NCBI RefSeq assembly: GCF_004210375.1
Contig: NC_134830.1
Span: 65,264,326-65,328,325, forward strand
Origin: Tachypleus tridentatus
Taxonomy: Eukaryota > Arthropoda > Merostomata > Xiphosura > Limulidae
Direction of reading: 5' to 3'
DNA: 64,000 nucleotides
In this document: piece after piece, positions 24,373 through 35,699 of the stretch
How positions within the stretch are numbered: the stretch's first letter is position 1
Layout of the letters: every line of letters starts with the position of its first letter
Notes under the pieces: generated by a model
Databases searched by the model: none
Told to the model about the DNA's origin: nothing
What the model saw: the letters and a program-made list of their open reading frames with translations, nothing else
Program-made: the position numbers and the translations under genes

Positions 24373-24468
24373 ACAGTTGATCTCAAGGCATAGTTGAATC
24401 CTATGATTGTTTTCCCTCCAGCTCCGATTCCAAGAAGAACTTGGGCAAATATTACCAACCAGAGGGTA
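24373..24468 (-). pseudogene. SLC18B1-like: Unit 2 TM10 exon, open
   Basis: A 96-base exon with acceptor TTTGCAG and donor GTAAG reads TLWLVIFAQVLLGIGAGGKT and then IIGFNYALRST. It corresponds to SLC18B1 TM10. The entry phase takes two bases from the TM9 exon and the exit phase gives Val-Ser into the TM11 exon, so the three exons are mutually consistent. Confidence 0.85.
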
Positions 24469-24979
24469 CTGCAAATATTAAATTATCATTGTTAGGATAA
24501 ATATATTTGAAAAAAAGTACTGTAATGCAGGATACCAAATATTTTTTTTACTTTGTATTTGACCTTATTTTCGATGTACAACAGATTTACTATTAAAAAC
24601 TGTCAATTCTCTAAATATGTAGAAGATTCTTGAGAGTAAGGATGAACATTATATGTTTTATGAAAACACCAGCGTATCTTCGAATATTGTTGAATATTAG
24701 TAATTTGAAACAAGCTATATAACATGTTAAGCGAACTTAAATTGCCACATACTTAAAGTGAATTTGCAAATGGAAAACAAACTGATAATTCTACTGATAG
24801 GTACCAAACATTTTTCTGATGTGTTTCAGAAGTTTTAGCGTTGCAGAATAATACCGATCATAATTTTTAAATACGATTTCTTCAAGATCCCAAGGATGAA
24901 TTACGGGCATTGAGAAATATAATCGGTGTACTGGTCACTTGTTCAAGTTCATTGTGATATTTTTGTTTAAACCGATATC

Positions 24980-25220
24980 GGCCCAGAATGGCCAAATGGT
25001 TAAGGCACTTGCCTCGTAATTCGATAGTAGCGGGTCCGAATACCCGTCACACCAATTATGCTTGCCCTTTCAGCTGTGGGGACCTTGTTATGTGACGGAC
25101 AATGCAACTATTCGTTGGTAAAAGATTAGCCCAAGAGTTGACGGTGTGTGGTGATAACTAGCTTCCTTCCCTTTAATGTTACACTATTAAATTACGGACG
25201 GCTAGCGCATATAACCCTCC
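24980..25220 (+). mobile_element. Long tRNA-derived SINE in a unit 2 intron
   Basis: The tRNA-like head has box A (TGGCCAAATGG) and box B (GGGTCCGAATACC, 25032-25044), followed by the family body. It lies between the TM10 and TM9 exons. No clear target-site duplication. Confidence 0.85.
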
Positions 25221-25275
25221 AGTAAGAAAGAAACTAAACGAAATTATTTTTTCGAATTATCAAATTGGTTATCAC

Positions 25276-25345
25276 TATAAAATTTGCTTCGCATGTTTTG
25301 ATTGTTTGAAGAGCAAATTCCTTGGTTAAGACTTCAGATAAATGA
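25276..25345 (-). other. Unrecognised exon-like block (SEVLT motif), unit 2, partial
   Basis: It reads LSEVLTKEFALQTIKTCE on the minus strand. The 5' part and acceptor seen in units 3 and 4 are not recognisable. A SINE (24980-25220) lies just beyond its 3' end. Confidence 0.42.
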
Positions 25346-25494
25346 GTTAGTGTAACTTAGAACTAGAGTTATATCTAAATCTCTAAATTATTTCTTGGTC
25401 TACTTAGAGAAAGAATAAGTTTGAAATTACAAATAAACAATATGAGACATAAAACACATTACCGAAATAATGTATAACATGAGATAAATCTTAC

Positions 25495-25585
25495 ATTTTC
25501 AGAGGAAGAAAAGGTGCAGGTCCAATTAGTAATAAACTTGTTATGCAAATATTGTTGTTTGTATAGAATGGAAGCAAGAATGAAG
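25495..25585 (-). pseudogene. SLC18B1-like: Unit 2 TM9 exon
   Basis: A 91-base exon with acceptor TTTTCAG and donor GTAAG reads ICITSLLLIGPAPFLPLK at its 3' end, matching the SLC18B1 TM9 region with its L-x-GP-x-P ending. Its exit phase fits the TM10 exon. Its entry phase needs one base more than the TM8 exon supplies, so either one base was lost at the junction or the acceptor has shifted. Confidence 0.78.
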
Positions 25586-25844
25586 CTGAAAACAATAAAA
25601 TAATCTCAGGGCATGTCTGTTTAATTCACCGGAGGTTTATTGTAAATTGCACTTTTATTTTGATCGAAGTGTCAGTTTGTAAATTTGTTTCATAAAAACT
25701 GAGTATAATCATTTATCGAAATTTAAATGTTCTTGACTTTTATTTAAACATAGCGGTTACTTTACAATTTTAGTAAATAATCCATCTTTATAAAAGAGAT
25801 TTATGAGTATAACTGTATTAATAAATTGAATCTGATATACTCAC

Positions 25845-25940
25845 AGTTTTATCATAAATATATCCCCAGACGAGAGTTCCAACTGAATACATTCCACCAG
25901 AAACAATAAATATTAGTAACAACCGATGTGCTAGACCAAA
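25845..25940 (-). pseudogene. SLC18B1-like: Unit 2 TM8 exon, open
   Basis: A 96-base, 32-codon exon with acceptor TTGGTAG and donor GTGAGT reads LLLIFIVSGGMYSVGTLVW and then GYIYDKT. The final G-x-x-x-DK is the MFS motif A-like loop between TM8 and TM9. Entry phase 0 joins to the ...LEPHIRQ end of the TM7 exon. Confidence 0.82.
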
Positions 25941-26514
25941 CTACCAAGTAAACACACAATACTTCAGAAAATGATAAAACTCGTATTCAATAATATACTG
26001 TTTGATTTGAGTTTGATATTGCATTGCGTTAATGGTATAAAGTCTTTTATAGATGTTTAAAATGTAATATATAAATATACATAACAATATAAATCTTTTA
26101 AAACATTTAGCATCAAAATATATTGTGAATAGTTAGATCCCCTTTTCTCAATTAATGTTCAAAACAAGCTTACAAATTGCAACTAGATAGAAGTTGAAAT
26201 TGAACTGTGCTTATTTCTGTTTTAACTTTATATTGTAAAACAAAATTTAGAAGAAACTTTCCAGGAAATATCTTTCCGTAGACGTTTAATGTAGTTTAGT
26301 AAGAGAAACAAACAATTGGAATAGTCAGAAATAAGTTAGACTTTCTTTTAAGTCAATTGGACAAAACAAAATTACGACGGAAAAGATAAAATCTAATTGA
26401 TGATTAATTAAACCGATTTTATAATACACTTGAATGAACATGTTTTCAGTATGATATCTCCACTAGATACTAAGGATTTTATGGAACTCAAAGAAACAAC
26501 GGAATTTAACGTAC

Positions 26515-26654
26515 CTGTCTGATGTGAGGCTCCAATGTAGCGTTATTAAAACTCAGGATAACGAAGGCTGTTGAGACATTTATCATTGCCACAATAAAAG
26601 AAGGGTTCAGAAAAATCTTTAAAACTTCACCTTTGTTGTCTTGAGTAGAATATT
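26515..26654 (-). pseudogene. SLC18B1-like: Unit 2 TM7 exon, open
   Basis: A 140-base exon after acceptor GAAACAG runs to donor GTACG. It reads EYSTQDNKGEVLKIFLNPSF, then IVAMINVSTAFVILSFNNA and TLEPHIRQ. The hydrophilic start is the central cytoplasmic loop, the middle is TM7, and LEPHIRQ matches the conserved end of this segment in the family. The phase from the TM6 exon (G plus AA) agrees. Confidence 0.85.
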
Positions 26655-26936
26655 CTGTTTCAACATAAGAAGAACATAAAATGTAGTGTAACTGACTACG
26701 TTGATAATAAAATACTGTGAAATAAAATATTGATAACAGAGAATTTTTAAATCTTATCAATAAAATGAAAGTGGTTCTAAGCAACTTATAAATATGATTA
26801 AGTTTGTTTTACAAACCTGTTTATGTATTAACTCAGTCAAACTACCAGAATTTAGAATCTCATAACCGAGAAGTGTGGCATAAATGAGTCAATTATAACA
26901 AAATTTAAGTTGACAGCGAAGCTTAATTTATATCAC

Positions 26937-27024
26937 CTGTGTCTGGTAACAAGAAGAACATGATTGCAGATAAACACAAAAGAATCCCTCCAATGAGGAA
27001 AAACGGTAACATATAACCTCCAAC
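26937..27024 (-). pseudogene. SLC18B1-like: Unit 2 TM6 exon, open
   Basis: An 88-base exon with acceptor TTTTCAG and donor GTGAT reads VGGYMLPFFLIGGILLCLSA and then IMFFLLPDT. It matches SLC18B1 TM6, which ends in a comparable LP motif before the central loop. It is the intact reference for the damaged versions in units 1 and 4. Confidence 0.85.
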
Positions 27025-27040
27025 CTGAAAACCAGAATAA

Positions 27041-27240
27041 CTAATATTGAAAATAAATTAACTAGTTTATTTCTACACATACATACAATATATTTTTTTC
27101 TAATTTCTATTATTTTATCTAATATTGAATTAAATATTGAAAATATTGAAACTAATATTGAAAATAAATTAACTAGTTTATTTGTACATATACGTACAAT
27201 ATTTTTTTCTAATTTCTATTATTTTATCTTTTATGCTATT
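27041..27240. repeat. 111-bp tandem duplication in a unit 2 intron
   Basis: CTAATATTGAAAATAAATTA begins at 27041 and again at 27152, and similarity continues to the TTTTATCT block, giving about 1.8 copies. It lies between the TM6 and TM5 exons. Confidence 0.85.
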
Positions 27241-27787
27241 ATTAACCTTATTAATAACTCTTCTGCTACTCAAGAACATGATATTTCGTAAGTATATATT
27301 CGATTTCTTCTGTACTTGAGTTGTCAACAGTATATATTCTCAAAGCACGAACTGATATGAGATATCTGTAATGACTAAAAAAGATTGATATGAAAGTGTT
27401 GGAAGACTTGGACACTTTTCTCTACCATGTTTTGCCGGTTTATTATTTACAGTATTAATAACTTTATTAAGTACCATAAAGTATAATTTTATGTTTTTGT
27501 TTTAAACTTGTTAAATACAAGTATCGGTTGAATATATACATTTATAATGGTATAATGTTCAATTAATGGAATGACCTGAGCTTCGTTTCAATTCTTGACT
27601 AATAATAACTTAGATAGAAGGGAAAATGATCTGCGTTCAATTTTAAAACCACATTTCATAAATCGAAAAAAGACGTGATGTTCGGAAAATTATCTTACAA
27701 CTAGTGATATCCAAATTTACTGCTTACAAAAAGTCGAAATGCTAAGAAACTTAAATTCTTTTACAAGTATTATTAGAACATATTTAC

Positions 27788-27847
27788 CCTTATAGAGAGC
27801 GCTCCATTACAGGTCCAAGAGTGACACCCAAACCGAATAACATTTCA
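27788..27847 (-). pseudogene. SLC18B1-like: Unit 2 TM5 exon, truncated by the gap and frameshifted
   Basis: It reads EMLFGLGVTLGPVM, the family GLG-x-x-x-GP motif, then loses one base relative to the expected GGA-GGC codons and meets TAA just before the GTAAAT donor. Its 5' end lies at the first N of the assembly gap, so the acceptor is not visible. Confidence 0.75.
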
Positions 27848-28347
27848 NNNNNNNNNNNNNNNNNNNNNNNNNNNNNNNNNNNNNNNNNNNNNNNNNNNNN
27901 NNNNNNNNNNNNNNNNNNNNNNNNNNNNNNNNNNNNNNNNNNNNNNNNNNNNNNNNNNNNNNNNNNNNNNNNNNNNNNNNNNNNNNNNNNNNNNNNNNNN
28001 NNNNNNNNNNNNNNNNNNNNNNNNNNNNNNNNNNNNNNNNNNNNNNNNNNNNNNNNNNNNNNNNNNNNNNNNNNNNNNNNNNNNNNNNNNNNNNNNNNNN
28101 NNNNNNNNNNNNNNNNNNNNNNNNNNNNNNNNNNNNNNNNNNNNNNNNNNNNNNNNNNNNNNNNNNNNNNNNNNNNNNNNNNNNNNNNNNNNNNNNNNNN
28201 NNNNNNNNNNNNNNNNNNNNNNNNNNNNNNNNNNNNNNNNNNNNNNNNNNNNNNNNNNNNNNNNNNNNNNNNNNNNNNNNNNNNNNNNNNNNNNNNNNNN
28301 NNNNNNNNNNNNNNNNNNNNNNNNNNNNNNNNNNNNNNNNNNNNNNN
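27848..28347. other. Assembly gap of 500 N
   Basis: Exactly 500 N, a placeholder length used by some scaffolding programs, so the true size is unknown. The left flank ends inside the unit 2 TM5 exon (equivalent to base 3005 of unit 1). The right flank resumes, after a SINE fragment, at the equivalent of about base 13130 of unit 1. About 10 kb of the unit, including its TM2 and TM4 exons, is therefore missing or deleted. Confidence 0.97.
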
Positions 28348-28371
28348 AACACTCTTGGCCATGTCGGGCCA
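28348..28371 (-). repeat. SINE head fragment at the contig edge
   Basis: The bases read as the reverse complement of the tRNA-like head (GGCCCGACATGGCCAAG) of the long SINE family seen elsewhere in the window. The contig therefore begins inside a repeat, a common reason for an assembly break. Confidence 0.6.
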
Positions 28372-28854
28372 AGTAAAAGAAGTCTGACAGTAATCGTCCA
28401 AAGTTGTAATATTAAAGAAGCATAAGCTTTTATGCTTATTTTATTTAACGTTGCTGGTCCAGTATGTTAACGTTGAATAGATTAACATCCAGTAGTTTGG
28501 TAGAATACTGCAATGGTGTGTATACGCTTAATGTATACGCTTCAAACACGATATTTTGTTCTTATTGCCTCGAAGCACAAGTTTCTGTTTCTCTTGTTGG
28601 TCGTTGCAGTTGATTGGAAATAATTTACCTCACTATTATAACAACTGGAATTATAATAATGATTATATCCTCAGTGCTGAGAAAAAAGCTCTTCTTAACT
28701 CTTTCTGTTTATAGTTTTACATCAATTATCTATGTTAACGAATTTGGTGTATTTGTGCACTTCATTCCTTATGCTCTAACATTTTATTTAAAGATGATTC
28801 TTTTTAAACAAGTAAATAATAACGTAGCATAACAATTTAGAGATTAAACAATAT

Positions 28855-28942
28855 CTTACAACGTCTATAATGCTTAAGTAACTTAACAAGTTGTGGTTTA
28901 CGTTTCCTGAACATGAATCTATACACAGTATACAAGACGCAC
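28855..28942 (-). other. Unrecognised conserved exon-like block, after the gap
   Basis: An 88-base open block with acceptor TTTTAG reads CVLYTVYRFMFRKRKPQLVK and then LLKHYRRCK. The donor seen in copies A and B (GTATGT) is ATATTG here, so splicing would fail. Confidence 0.43.
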
Positions 28943-29071
28943 CTAAAATCCCAAACCCCAAATAGTTGAATGACACAACTGTTCGTGAATAAAAGGTTGT
29001 GTGTGTTTTAAGACCCGAAGATTGAAAAGTTTTAATATACTTAATTCTTACAAGTAAGTCTATTATTTAGG

Positions 29072-29278
29072 TAAGGATCTCAGTCACAACAAACATGCTC
29101 ACTTTGGAGCCGTTATAATATGGTGGTAAATTCCGCTATTCCTTGGTGAAAGAGTAGCCCAAGAGTTCGCGGTAGATGGCAATGACTAGCTGTCTTCCCT
29201 CGAGAGTTACATTGTTGAATTTGGGAGGGCAAGCGCAGATATTCCTTGAGTAGCGTTGCGCAAAAATTTAAAACAAAC
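29072..29278 (+). mobile_element. Long SINE, old copy (duplicate)
   Basis: The orthologous copy of 14945-15165 in the second older duplicate, with many substitutions. Confidence 0.78.
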
Positions 29279-30380
29279 ATTTAAAACTTGTCGAAATCTA
29301 CATTTCACTTTCATCAAAATTCTCTACTCGTAATTCAACCTTTGAGTTTAAATTTTCTGATTATACTCCATTGAAAGAACATGGGAGTTGTCTGAGAAAA
29401 AACATTATAACATTTCAGATTGATAGTCAAAACTGGAAGTTAATTTTGATGCATGTAAAATGTGTTTATTGAAGAAAGAATTTATCCGCTAATGGTACTA
29501 CTAAATTACAAACATATGCAACGATAATTCAATAATAAACGTACTGATAGTTTCATAAAATCACGAAACGATCGTGTAACCGTTCCACTAAACTAAAAAC
29601 TTATCCTCTGACGGTTCTACTAACGTAGAGATTTTCCATCTAGTATTTCAACAGATCTACTTACTTATGCCCTAAATGTTAAACTGAAGTACAGTTAATT
29701 GCCTAACAGTTCTACTGAACTACAAATTTTATCGACCCATAATTCTAAAGAACAAAGTAGAAACAAAAGAATTCTGATAAACTGAGGTTTATTAGTCTAC
29801 ATAATTATAAACTTATCCCTTAACAGTTTTACTAACTTCAAGTTTATAGTCAAATTGTTCTACTGGATTAAGAACTTAAAATTGTCTATTCAGACCTATT
29901 GAACTATAAGTTAATCGTATATTAGTCTTACTGAAGACCAGGCTGATACTTTTATTATTATATTCGCTTACGAAATTAGTACCTAACAATGAGGCCACAG
30001 AATAGTAAACTGGTTTTCTAAAAGTCAAATAACTTTACAGATGATGCAGCAACTAGAAAAAATAAAGATATTTTAGATTTCTTCCATATAAGCCACAAAT
30101 TTATAGCCCACGATTTAAGATATAACTAAATATTACCAAAAAAAGAGAAAAAAAAATGTAATGCAACAAAACACGGGTACTCAAAATCTCAAAATTTAAT
30201 ATACTAGAGATTTACCTGCTAAGAACCCCAGACTGCTATATCAGCAACGTTTGTAGGCCCTACTTTAGGCTCAAAACAACATAGAAAAATCATGTAAGTG
30301 TTTTGAAAAACTGGAAATAACACAAATACTCACATCACCGAGAAACGTATTAAAACTATACAAACAGTATAGATGGCCAA

Positions 30381-30661
30381 AATTTGTTTCTTTGTTTTGA
30401 ATTTCGCGCTAAGCTACTCGAGGGCTATCTGCGCTTGCCGTTCCTAATTTAGCAGTGTAAGACCAGAGGGAAGGTAGCTAGTCATCACCACCCACTTCCA
30501 ACTCTTGGGCTACTATTTTACCAACAAATAGTGGGATTGACCGTCACTATATAATGCCCCCTCGACTGAAAAGGCGAGCATGTTTGGTGTGATGGGAATT
30601 CGAAACGGCGACTCTCGGACTACGAGTTCAACGCCTTAACCCACATGGACATGCCTGGCCT
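30381..30661 (-). mobile_element. Long tRNA-derived SINE with target-site duplication
   Basis: Near full-length, minus orientation, flanked by ATGGCCAA at 30373-30380 and 30662-30669. The matching site in the older duplicate (16826) has one ATGGCCAA and no SINE, so insertion followed that duplication. Confidence 0.88.
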
Positions 30662-31147
30662 ATGGCCAAGATTAATATTACCCTATACATAATTAAACTT
30701 AGATTACACACTGTATAAAACTCATTCTACTAAATACCATTTAGCGTTTCATGCACAAGAAACTCAGTTTCACTTTACAATTATGCTAATATATAGCAAC
30801 ACTTATAGATAAACTACTGAATACATTGGTCACTTACTTTAAAAAAAACTGACACAAAACGAACTGGTATATTCACTGGGTCACAAGTATTTCAAATTAA
30901 TCTCAATTCCTGTCCTTTATAAATATGATATCGAACCACTACCTGCTTTTCGTGTACTCACCATGTATTATTAGGAAATCAACATTAAGTGTATAGTAAA
31001 TATGGTTTCCAAACAAGACATCCGCAACTCATTACCATTATACGTCTTGTATATAATTCTCTGAACTAATTTCGTAATCACAATGCGTAGGAACTATATC
31101 ACCGTATGAAGAAACATCAGAATATTTGATTTTATGTCTGTATGTGG

Positions 31148-31252
31148 TATGTCCGTGGACTTACAACTTCAAAAAAACTGGTTTCGATACCCTTGGCAGA
31201 CAGAGTATAGATAATCCTTTATGAAGCTTTGTCCTTACCTGGAAAGAAACAC
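31148..31252 (+). mobile_element. tRNA-derived SINE, third family, degraded
   Basis: It reads GTCCGTGGACTTACAAC, then GGTTTCGATACCC and AGCTTTGTCCTTACCTG, matching the family at 38866. Confidence 0.65.
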
Positions 31253-32539
31253 AACAAATGTGATAAAGTGTATATCAATGCAAATCCTCTTTGTTCAACA
31301 CAAACGAACATAGCCCTGATGGGGATAATTTATTGTGATAGAGATTTTACGTTAATACAGAACCATTACCAACTTTAAAAGCGTTGACCTGACGGACCAC
31401 AACAAGGTCAAAGCTGGAAAAAAGAAAGGTCTAGACAGCTCTTGACAATCACAGATCCAGAAAAAAGTAGAAAGACTTGAGCATTGGGGTTACAATTGAT
31501 AAGGCTATATTGTGGCCAACTGACACAGGTCTTAATCTCTCAGTCATTATTGGGCATGCAGTTTTATAAATTTGATGATTTTTTTTTTTTTGGAGAAGGT
31601 TAGCGCTGTAAGTTTAGATATTTATTAAACTTGTAAATAATAAAAGGATAATATTCCCCAAAACTAAATAAAAACTGTTTGTTTGCCAGTTGAGCCAGTT
31701 GGGTCAATTTGAATAAAATGTACATACAAACACTATGAACTACGAAGAATGTCCGATAGAGGAAAAATTGAACTTTACCCTATTTGTATTTTCTAAAGCC
31801 TCTTGGCTGATTATTCCCAGACGACGACTGAATCAATCTCAAAAAAATTTAAACAGATTAACACTTTAGACGGTGTTGAATATTTTAAAGGCATTCAAGG
31901 TTAATGTTGTTGGTTTGTTTCTCAAAGAATCATGTTTTTCTTATGGTCAGTGAGTTGTAGGGTGTTCAAGGATTGTTGGAAGATGGAAAGCAGACTGGAA
32001 ATGTCGTTTATAAATAATCTTTGCTATGGTAAAGTTATTTCTTTAAAATGTGTGATTGCTCTTAAACTTCCGTTGTTTTAATTAAGTTTAAACATTCTCT
32101 ATCAGTTGACTGGTATTTCAGCTTAATATAACTTATATAAAGCATCGTATTATTTAAAAATAATATATTATTAGCAGGTCGGATAAACTTGCGATATTTT
32201 ATTTTGGAACATTATTCATTAATAGTAAATCATTTTTATAAAAAATTGTTATTTTTATAATTCCCATATTTCAAATATATTATACGCAATAATTAGTTGG
32301 ATTTATTTAATCTGTTTTGAATAAACGTTTGATAGACAGCTGAATCTTTTTAAAGACATCTTAAAAAAGAAATTAATTTATAAACAACATAACATAAGAG
32401 AATAACTTCAAAATTTCAAAAGCAGGTGAAGGCAATACTGTAGTTACAATGAACAAAAATGAATGCATTCAATAAATGAATAATATCTCATCAGATACAA
32501 ACAAATTTAAACTCATACACACAAAGTCCCACCTCTGAA

Positions 32540-33000
32540 GCCTGCTAGATAGCTTTAGAAATTTATATCCGATACCTCAACCCATCAATATACATTGCCA
32601 GTAACCAATGAGCAGCCTTGATAACTTTATATTCAATATGTAAAACTACCTTCAAATAAATGGTCTAACTATGGGGAATACCTTTTCACCAGTTCTCGCC
32701 AACATTTTTGTGACACAGATTAAATCTTAAGCGATTAATTTAGCCTAACACCTACCTGTATAATCGTACAGATATGTTGATGATACAATTCCTGGATTCA
32801 CATCTGCAGAATACACGCTGATTTTCTTCAACCAGGTTAACTCGATACACCCCAACTTTAAGTTTATTTGAAAACAAGAAAAAATTAACTTAACAGAAAT
32901 TTTAACCTGAAGATAAGTAGAACCGAAAGACACTACAAAACAAAAATCCACAGAAAAAATCACCCATTCTGGATTATACATACCGTGGGAATCATGGATA
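32540..33000 (+). mobile_element. Penelope-like reverse transcriptase relic, older copy 2
   Basis: It reads NGLTMGNTFSPVLANIF, then RYVDDT with the catalytic YVDD at 32773-32787, then FFNQVNSIHPNFKF before a stop. It is a dead fragment but keeps the catalytic motif lost in the copy at 19.9 kb. Homology with 18.99-20.6 kb continues on both sides. Confidence 0.7.
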
Positions 33001-34747
33001 CAAAAAAGTCAGTTTATTAAGAATAAACACAGCAATAAAACTATGCTCACCCTATAGTTGTTTAAAACTGAATCTTTATCTATGAACTTTCATTGTACAT
33101 ATTCTTTAATTCTGTAATGATTTGAAGCTGAATCATCATCAGATCAACTAGATGTACAGATTTTTTAATTCTGTAGTGGTTTGGAACTTAATCATTAATA
33201 GATGAACATCGGCGCAATCAAATAGTTTTAAGTTTTACATTAATAAAATAGCACATACAACTTTTCAGCTGTTAATTATGTCTTTTGATGGGTTTTCATA
33301 TATTGGTATAATTTTGATGAAAGTGCAGAATGACCAGGATTATAAAGATACTCACTCATTTCTCCATAATTTAAAACATGTGTTTGGTTTCATATCAAAA
33401 TGGAACACAAAGAATACATTCTTCAGATAGATTGTCTGAAGAACTTGAAAAAAACATTTTATAGAAGCCTGTCACTTTTACAACAAAGATAAATTAAAGT
33501 GCTTTCAAAAAGGCAATTTGAAATGTAAGGAATGTGCGTCTGATAACAGAGGTGGTTTTATCGACTTTTGCACTTACAAAAATAGTGAATTTATTTAAAG
33601 TGCAGATAGCCTTAAAACACAGATATATGTTTTAAGAGTCATTTGTTCAGTTGTAGGTAATGAGAATCTACACAATGGGGTATATTTTCTTTGCTCAACA
33701 CTGGTATCTAAATCAGATTTCTAGTTGTAAATGCTGACAAACATACCAACAGGTCAATGGAAAGCATTAAACGTAACTATTGTAAATGAAGGTTTTTTTA
33801 GGTTACACGGACATTCTTTAAGTATGTACCACGAGAAACTTTGTTTTCAGTCCCATAAGGTGCTCAGTTTGGTGTTAGATAAAAATAGACAACATTGCTA
33901 ATTGACGACAATGGTAATTATTTTTACAATTTATTTATTAAATTTATTTCTACAGTTACAAAAAGAAACTCTTTATACATATATAAGTAAATAAAAATGC
34001 ATACAATAAAACGGAAAGAGATTCCCTAAGCAAAAACAAAATTATTATAGAACAATCAAACATCATTTGGATACACAAATATTTAACGTGATTATATACA
34101 ACAATTTAGAATCTAATCATACGGTTTCTGCTTGACGTGTCAAAACAGTGATACTTTGCCAGTGCGCAATTCAATTTATTTTAAAAGCAAATGATCCTGA
34201 AAACATAAGATTCCTGATTTATTTTCAATAGTATTAACATATCAAAACTAAAATGAAATTGTTATTACTGGAGAAAATAGTTATCAAGTTACCAGAAAAA
34301 AGTATAAAAAAGGAAAGGTAGTAAAGGAAATTTTACATATTTTTATAAAAAAGAATTTCACCTGTAATCATTAAGAAACCAGCTGGCATAGTGAAGTCAT
34401 ATTTTAACAAGTACGTCAAATAAAGAAGGTTAATTATGGCTTAACTGTAAAAATATGGTGAAGCATAAGTTCACTTTAGCAAAACAAACAAATTCCATTT
34501 TGAAGAAAATAAAATAAAGATTGCTGAAAGACCGTTGTACTACTTTGATATTCGCACTGCAATTGTATCTCAATTATGAAGAGAATACTAGAGCTGCAGA
34601 AATGAGGAAAGGTAGTGAGGCTTATCAACAGAAATTTTAAAGAAATGAATAAGTTTAAAAGCGCCTTTGAGAAGAAGACAATCATGTCTTGTTTATGTTA
34701 TCTTTATAGTGTAATGAATTTGTTGACCATTTATTAAACTTGTTCCA

Positions 34748-34770
34748 AATATATATATATATATATATAT
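34748..34770. repeat. AT microsatellite
   Basis: An (AT)n run of about 11 units. The matching place in the older duplicate (22926) has only a short ATATATGTATAT. Confidence 0.9.
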
Positions 34771-35171
34771 AAATTTGTTTGCAAGTGGAGTGCATGTTTT
34801 CCATTTATCGTTGAATTTATCGTAAAAGAGTCACAGGCACCTACAATAGAAGAATCTTAAGCTCTGAGAGAACATTGTATATTTTTTGTATTGTTAAGCA
34901 GAGTGAATAAAAAGCCTTTAACTGGAATGTCGTTACGACAGTGTACCTAAAAAAGTACTTTAAAAGTTTATAATAGAAAATGAAGAATTTCTATCTCAAT
35001 AAGTAGTACGCAGAGGTGGATTTGAACGTTCAAGGAGGTTCAATGCTGCACTTTAGCAACGCTAAGCATTATAACTCATGTTAAACATTGGAAACTAATA
35101 TATTGATAGTTACGCCACCCGAAGAACAGTCTCACGTAATAAGTTAATATTCTTGCGTTTCTTTAACAATT

Positions 35172-35216
35172 CTAGACAAGTGTTCTCCACAGTAATTGTA
35201 GGACAGTCATCGTCAT
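35172..35216 (-). pseudogene. SLC18B1-like: Unit 3 terminal exon with premature TAG
   Basis: After a good acceptor (TGTCCAG) it reads MTMTVLQLLWRTLV and stops at TAG, 9 codons earlier than the unit 2 copy. The sequence past the stop still aligns with unit 2. Confidence 0.6.
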
Positions 35217-35489
35217 CTGGACAATATTATATAATAATCCAAACTATTGTAAACTTCTTACTTGTTACATACACCAAAGAAACATTATTTACTTTCTAAC
35301 GAATTATTTTATGAATCGCATTATTCCAAAATCCAATAATGAAAATATTATTCAAGGACCTAAGTCATTTTATTAGTGTTTCTGAAATTATATAAAACAC
35401 ACATCAGTTTCTAAGTTTGCCATATACGTCTTTCACGGTAACCTATAAAAATTGGCTTACTTCTTGCTTAAAGAAACAGGTAATCTTAC

Positions 35490-35567
35490 TGTAGCCATTT
35501 CAATTCCCAGCAGAACCATTCAATTCCAAAAGGATCTTGGGCAAATACAATAAACCAGAGGGTGTTG
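35490..35567 (-). pseudogene. SLC18B1-like: Unit 3 exon fusion (TM10 joined to TM12 by deletion)
   Basis: The sequence runs from a TM10-like start (CTCTGG...TTTGCCCAAG...GGAATTG) straight into the end of the TM11-12 exon (AATGGTT...GAAATGGCTACA) and its GTAAGA donor. Compared with unit 2, about 0.74 kb is lost, including the whole 75-base TM11 exon and its introns. The TM10 acceptor AG has become AA. Confidence 0.8.
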
Positions 35568-35699
35568 AAAGTATTAAATGATCATAGTTAGAATTAATAT
35601 ATTTAAAAAAGTAGAGTTAAGCAGTGGTACAAAAAGAGATGTCAGTACTTTGTACTAGACCTTATTTTTAATTTGTAACAGAGTTACAGTTAAACATTC

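Larger units (their letters stand above)
23307..27847 (-). pseudogene. SLC18B1-like: SLC18B1-like MFS transporter pseudogene, unit 2 (TM5 to C-terminus)
   Basis: This is the best preserved C-terminal half in the window. Read right to left, the exons are TM5 (27788-27847, cut by the gap), TM6 (26937-27024), TM7 (26515-26654), TM8 (25845-25940), TM9 (25495-25585), TM10 (24373-24468), TM11 start (23863-23937), TM11 end to TM12 (23651-23745) and C-tail (23307-23378). Most splice sites are consensus and most junction phases agree. Three problems remain: a 1-base loss in TM5 giving a stop before the donor, a phase mismatch between TM8 and TM9, and an extra C in a six-C run in TM11. The last could be an assembly error; together they suggest a pseudogene. 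The N-terminal exons fall in or beyond the gap. Confidence 0.82.
29070..35150. repeat. Older segmental duplication, copy 2
   Basis: The counterpart of 14945-23300. It carries a private SINE at 30381-30661 that is absent at the matching site (16826), and lacks several kilobases present in copy 1. No gene is recognised outside the repeats listed. Confidence 0.75.

Noticed and set aside
24980..25050. tRNA gene candidate with box A and box B
   Set aside because: It is the head of a SINE, lacks a foldable acceptor stem, and continues into the SINE body.
27790..28401. Long open frames on both strands across the gap
   Set aside because: They consist of N. The only real coding piece is the TM5 exon end; the right-hand part is a SINE head.
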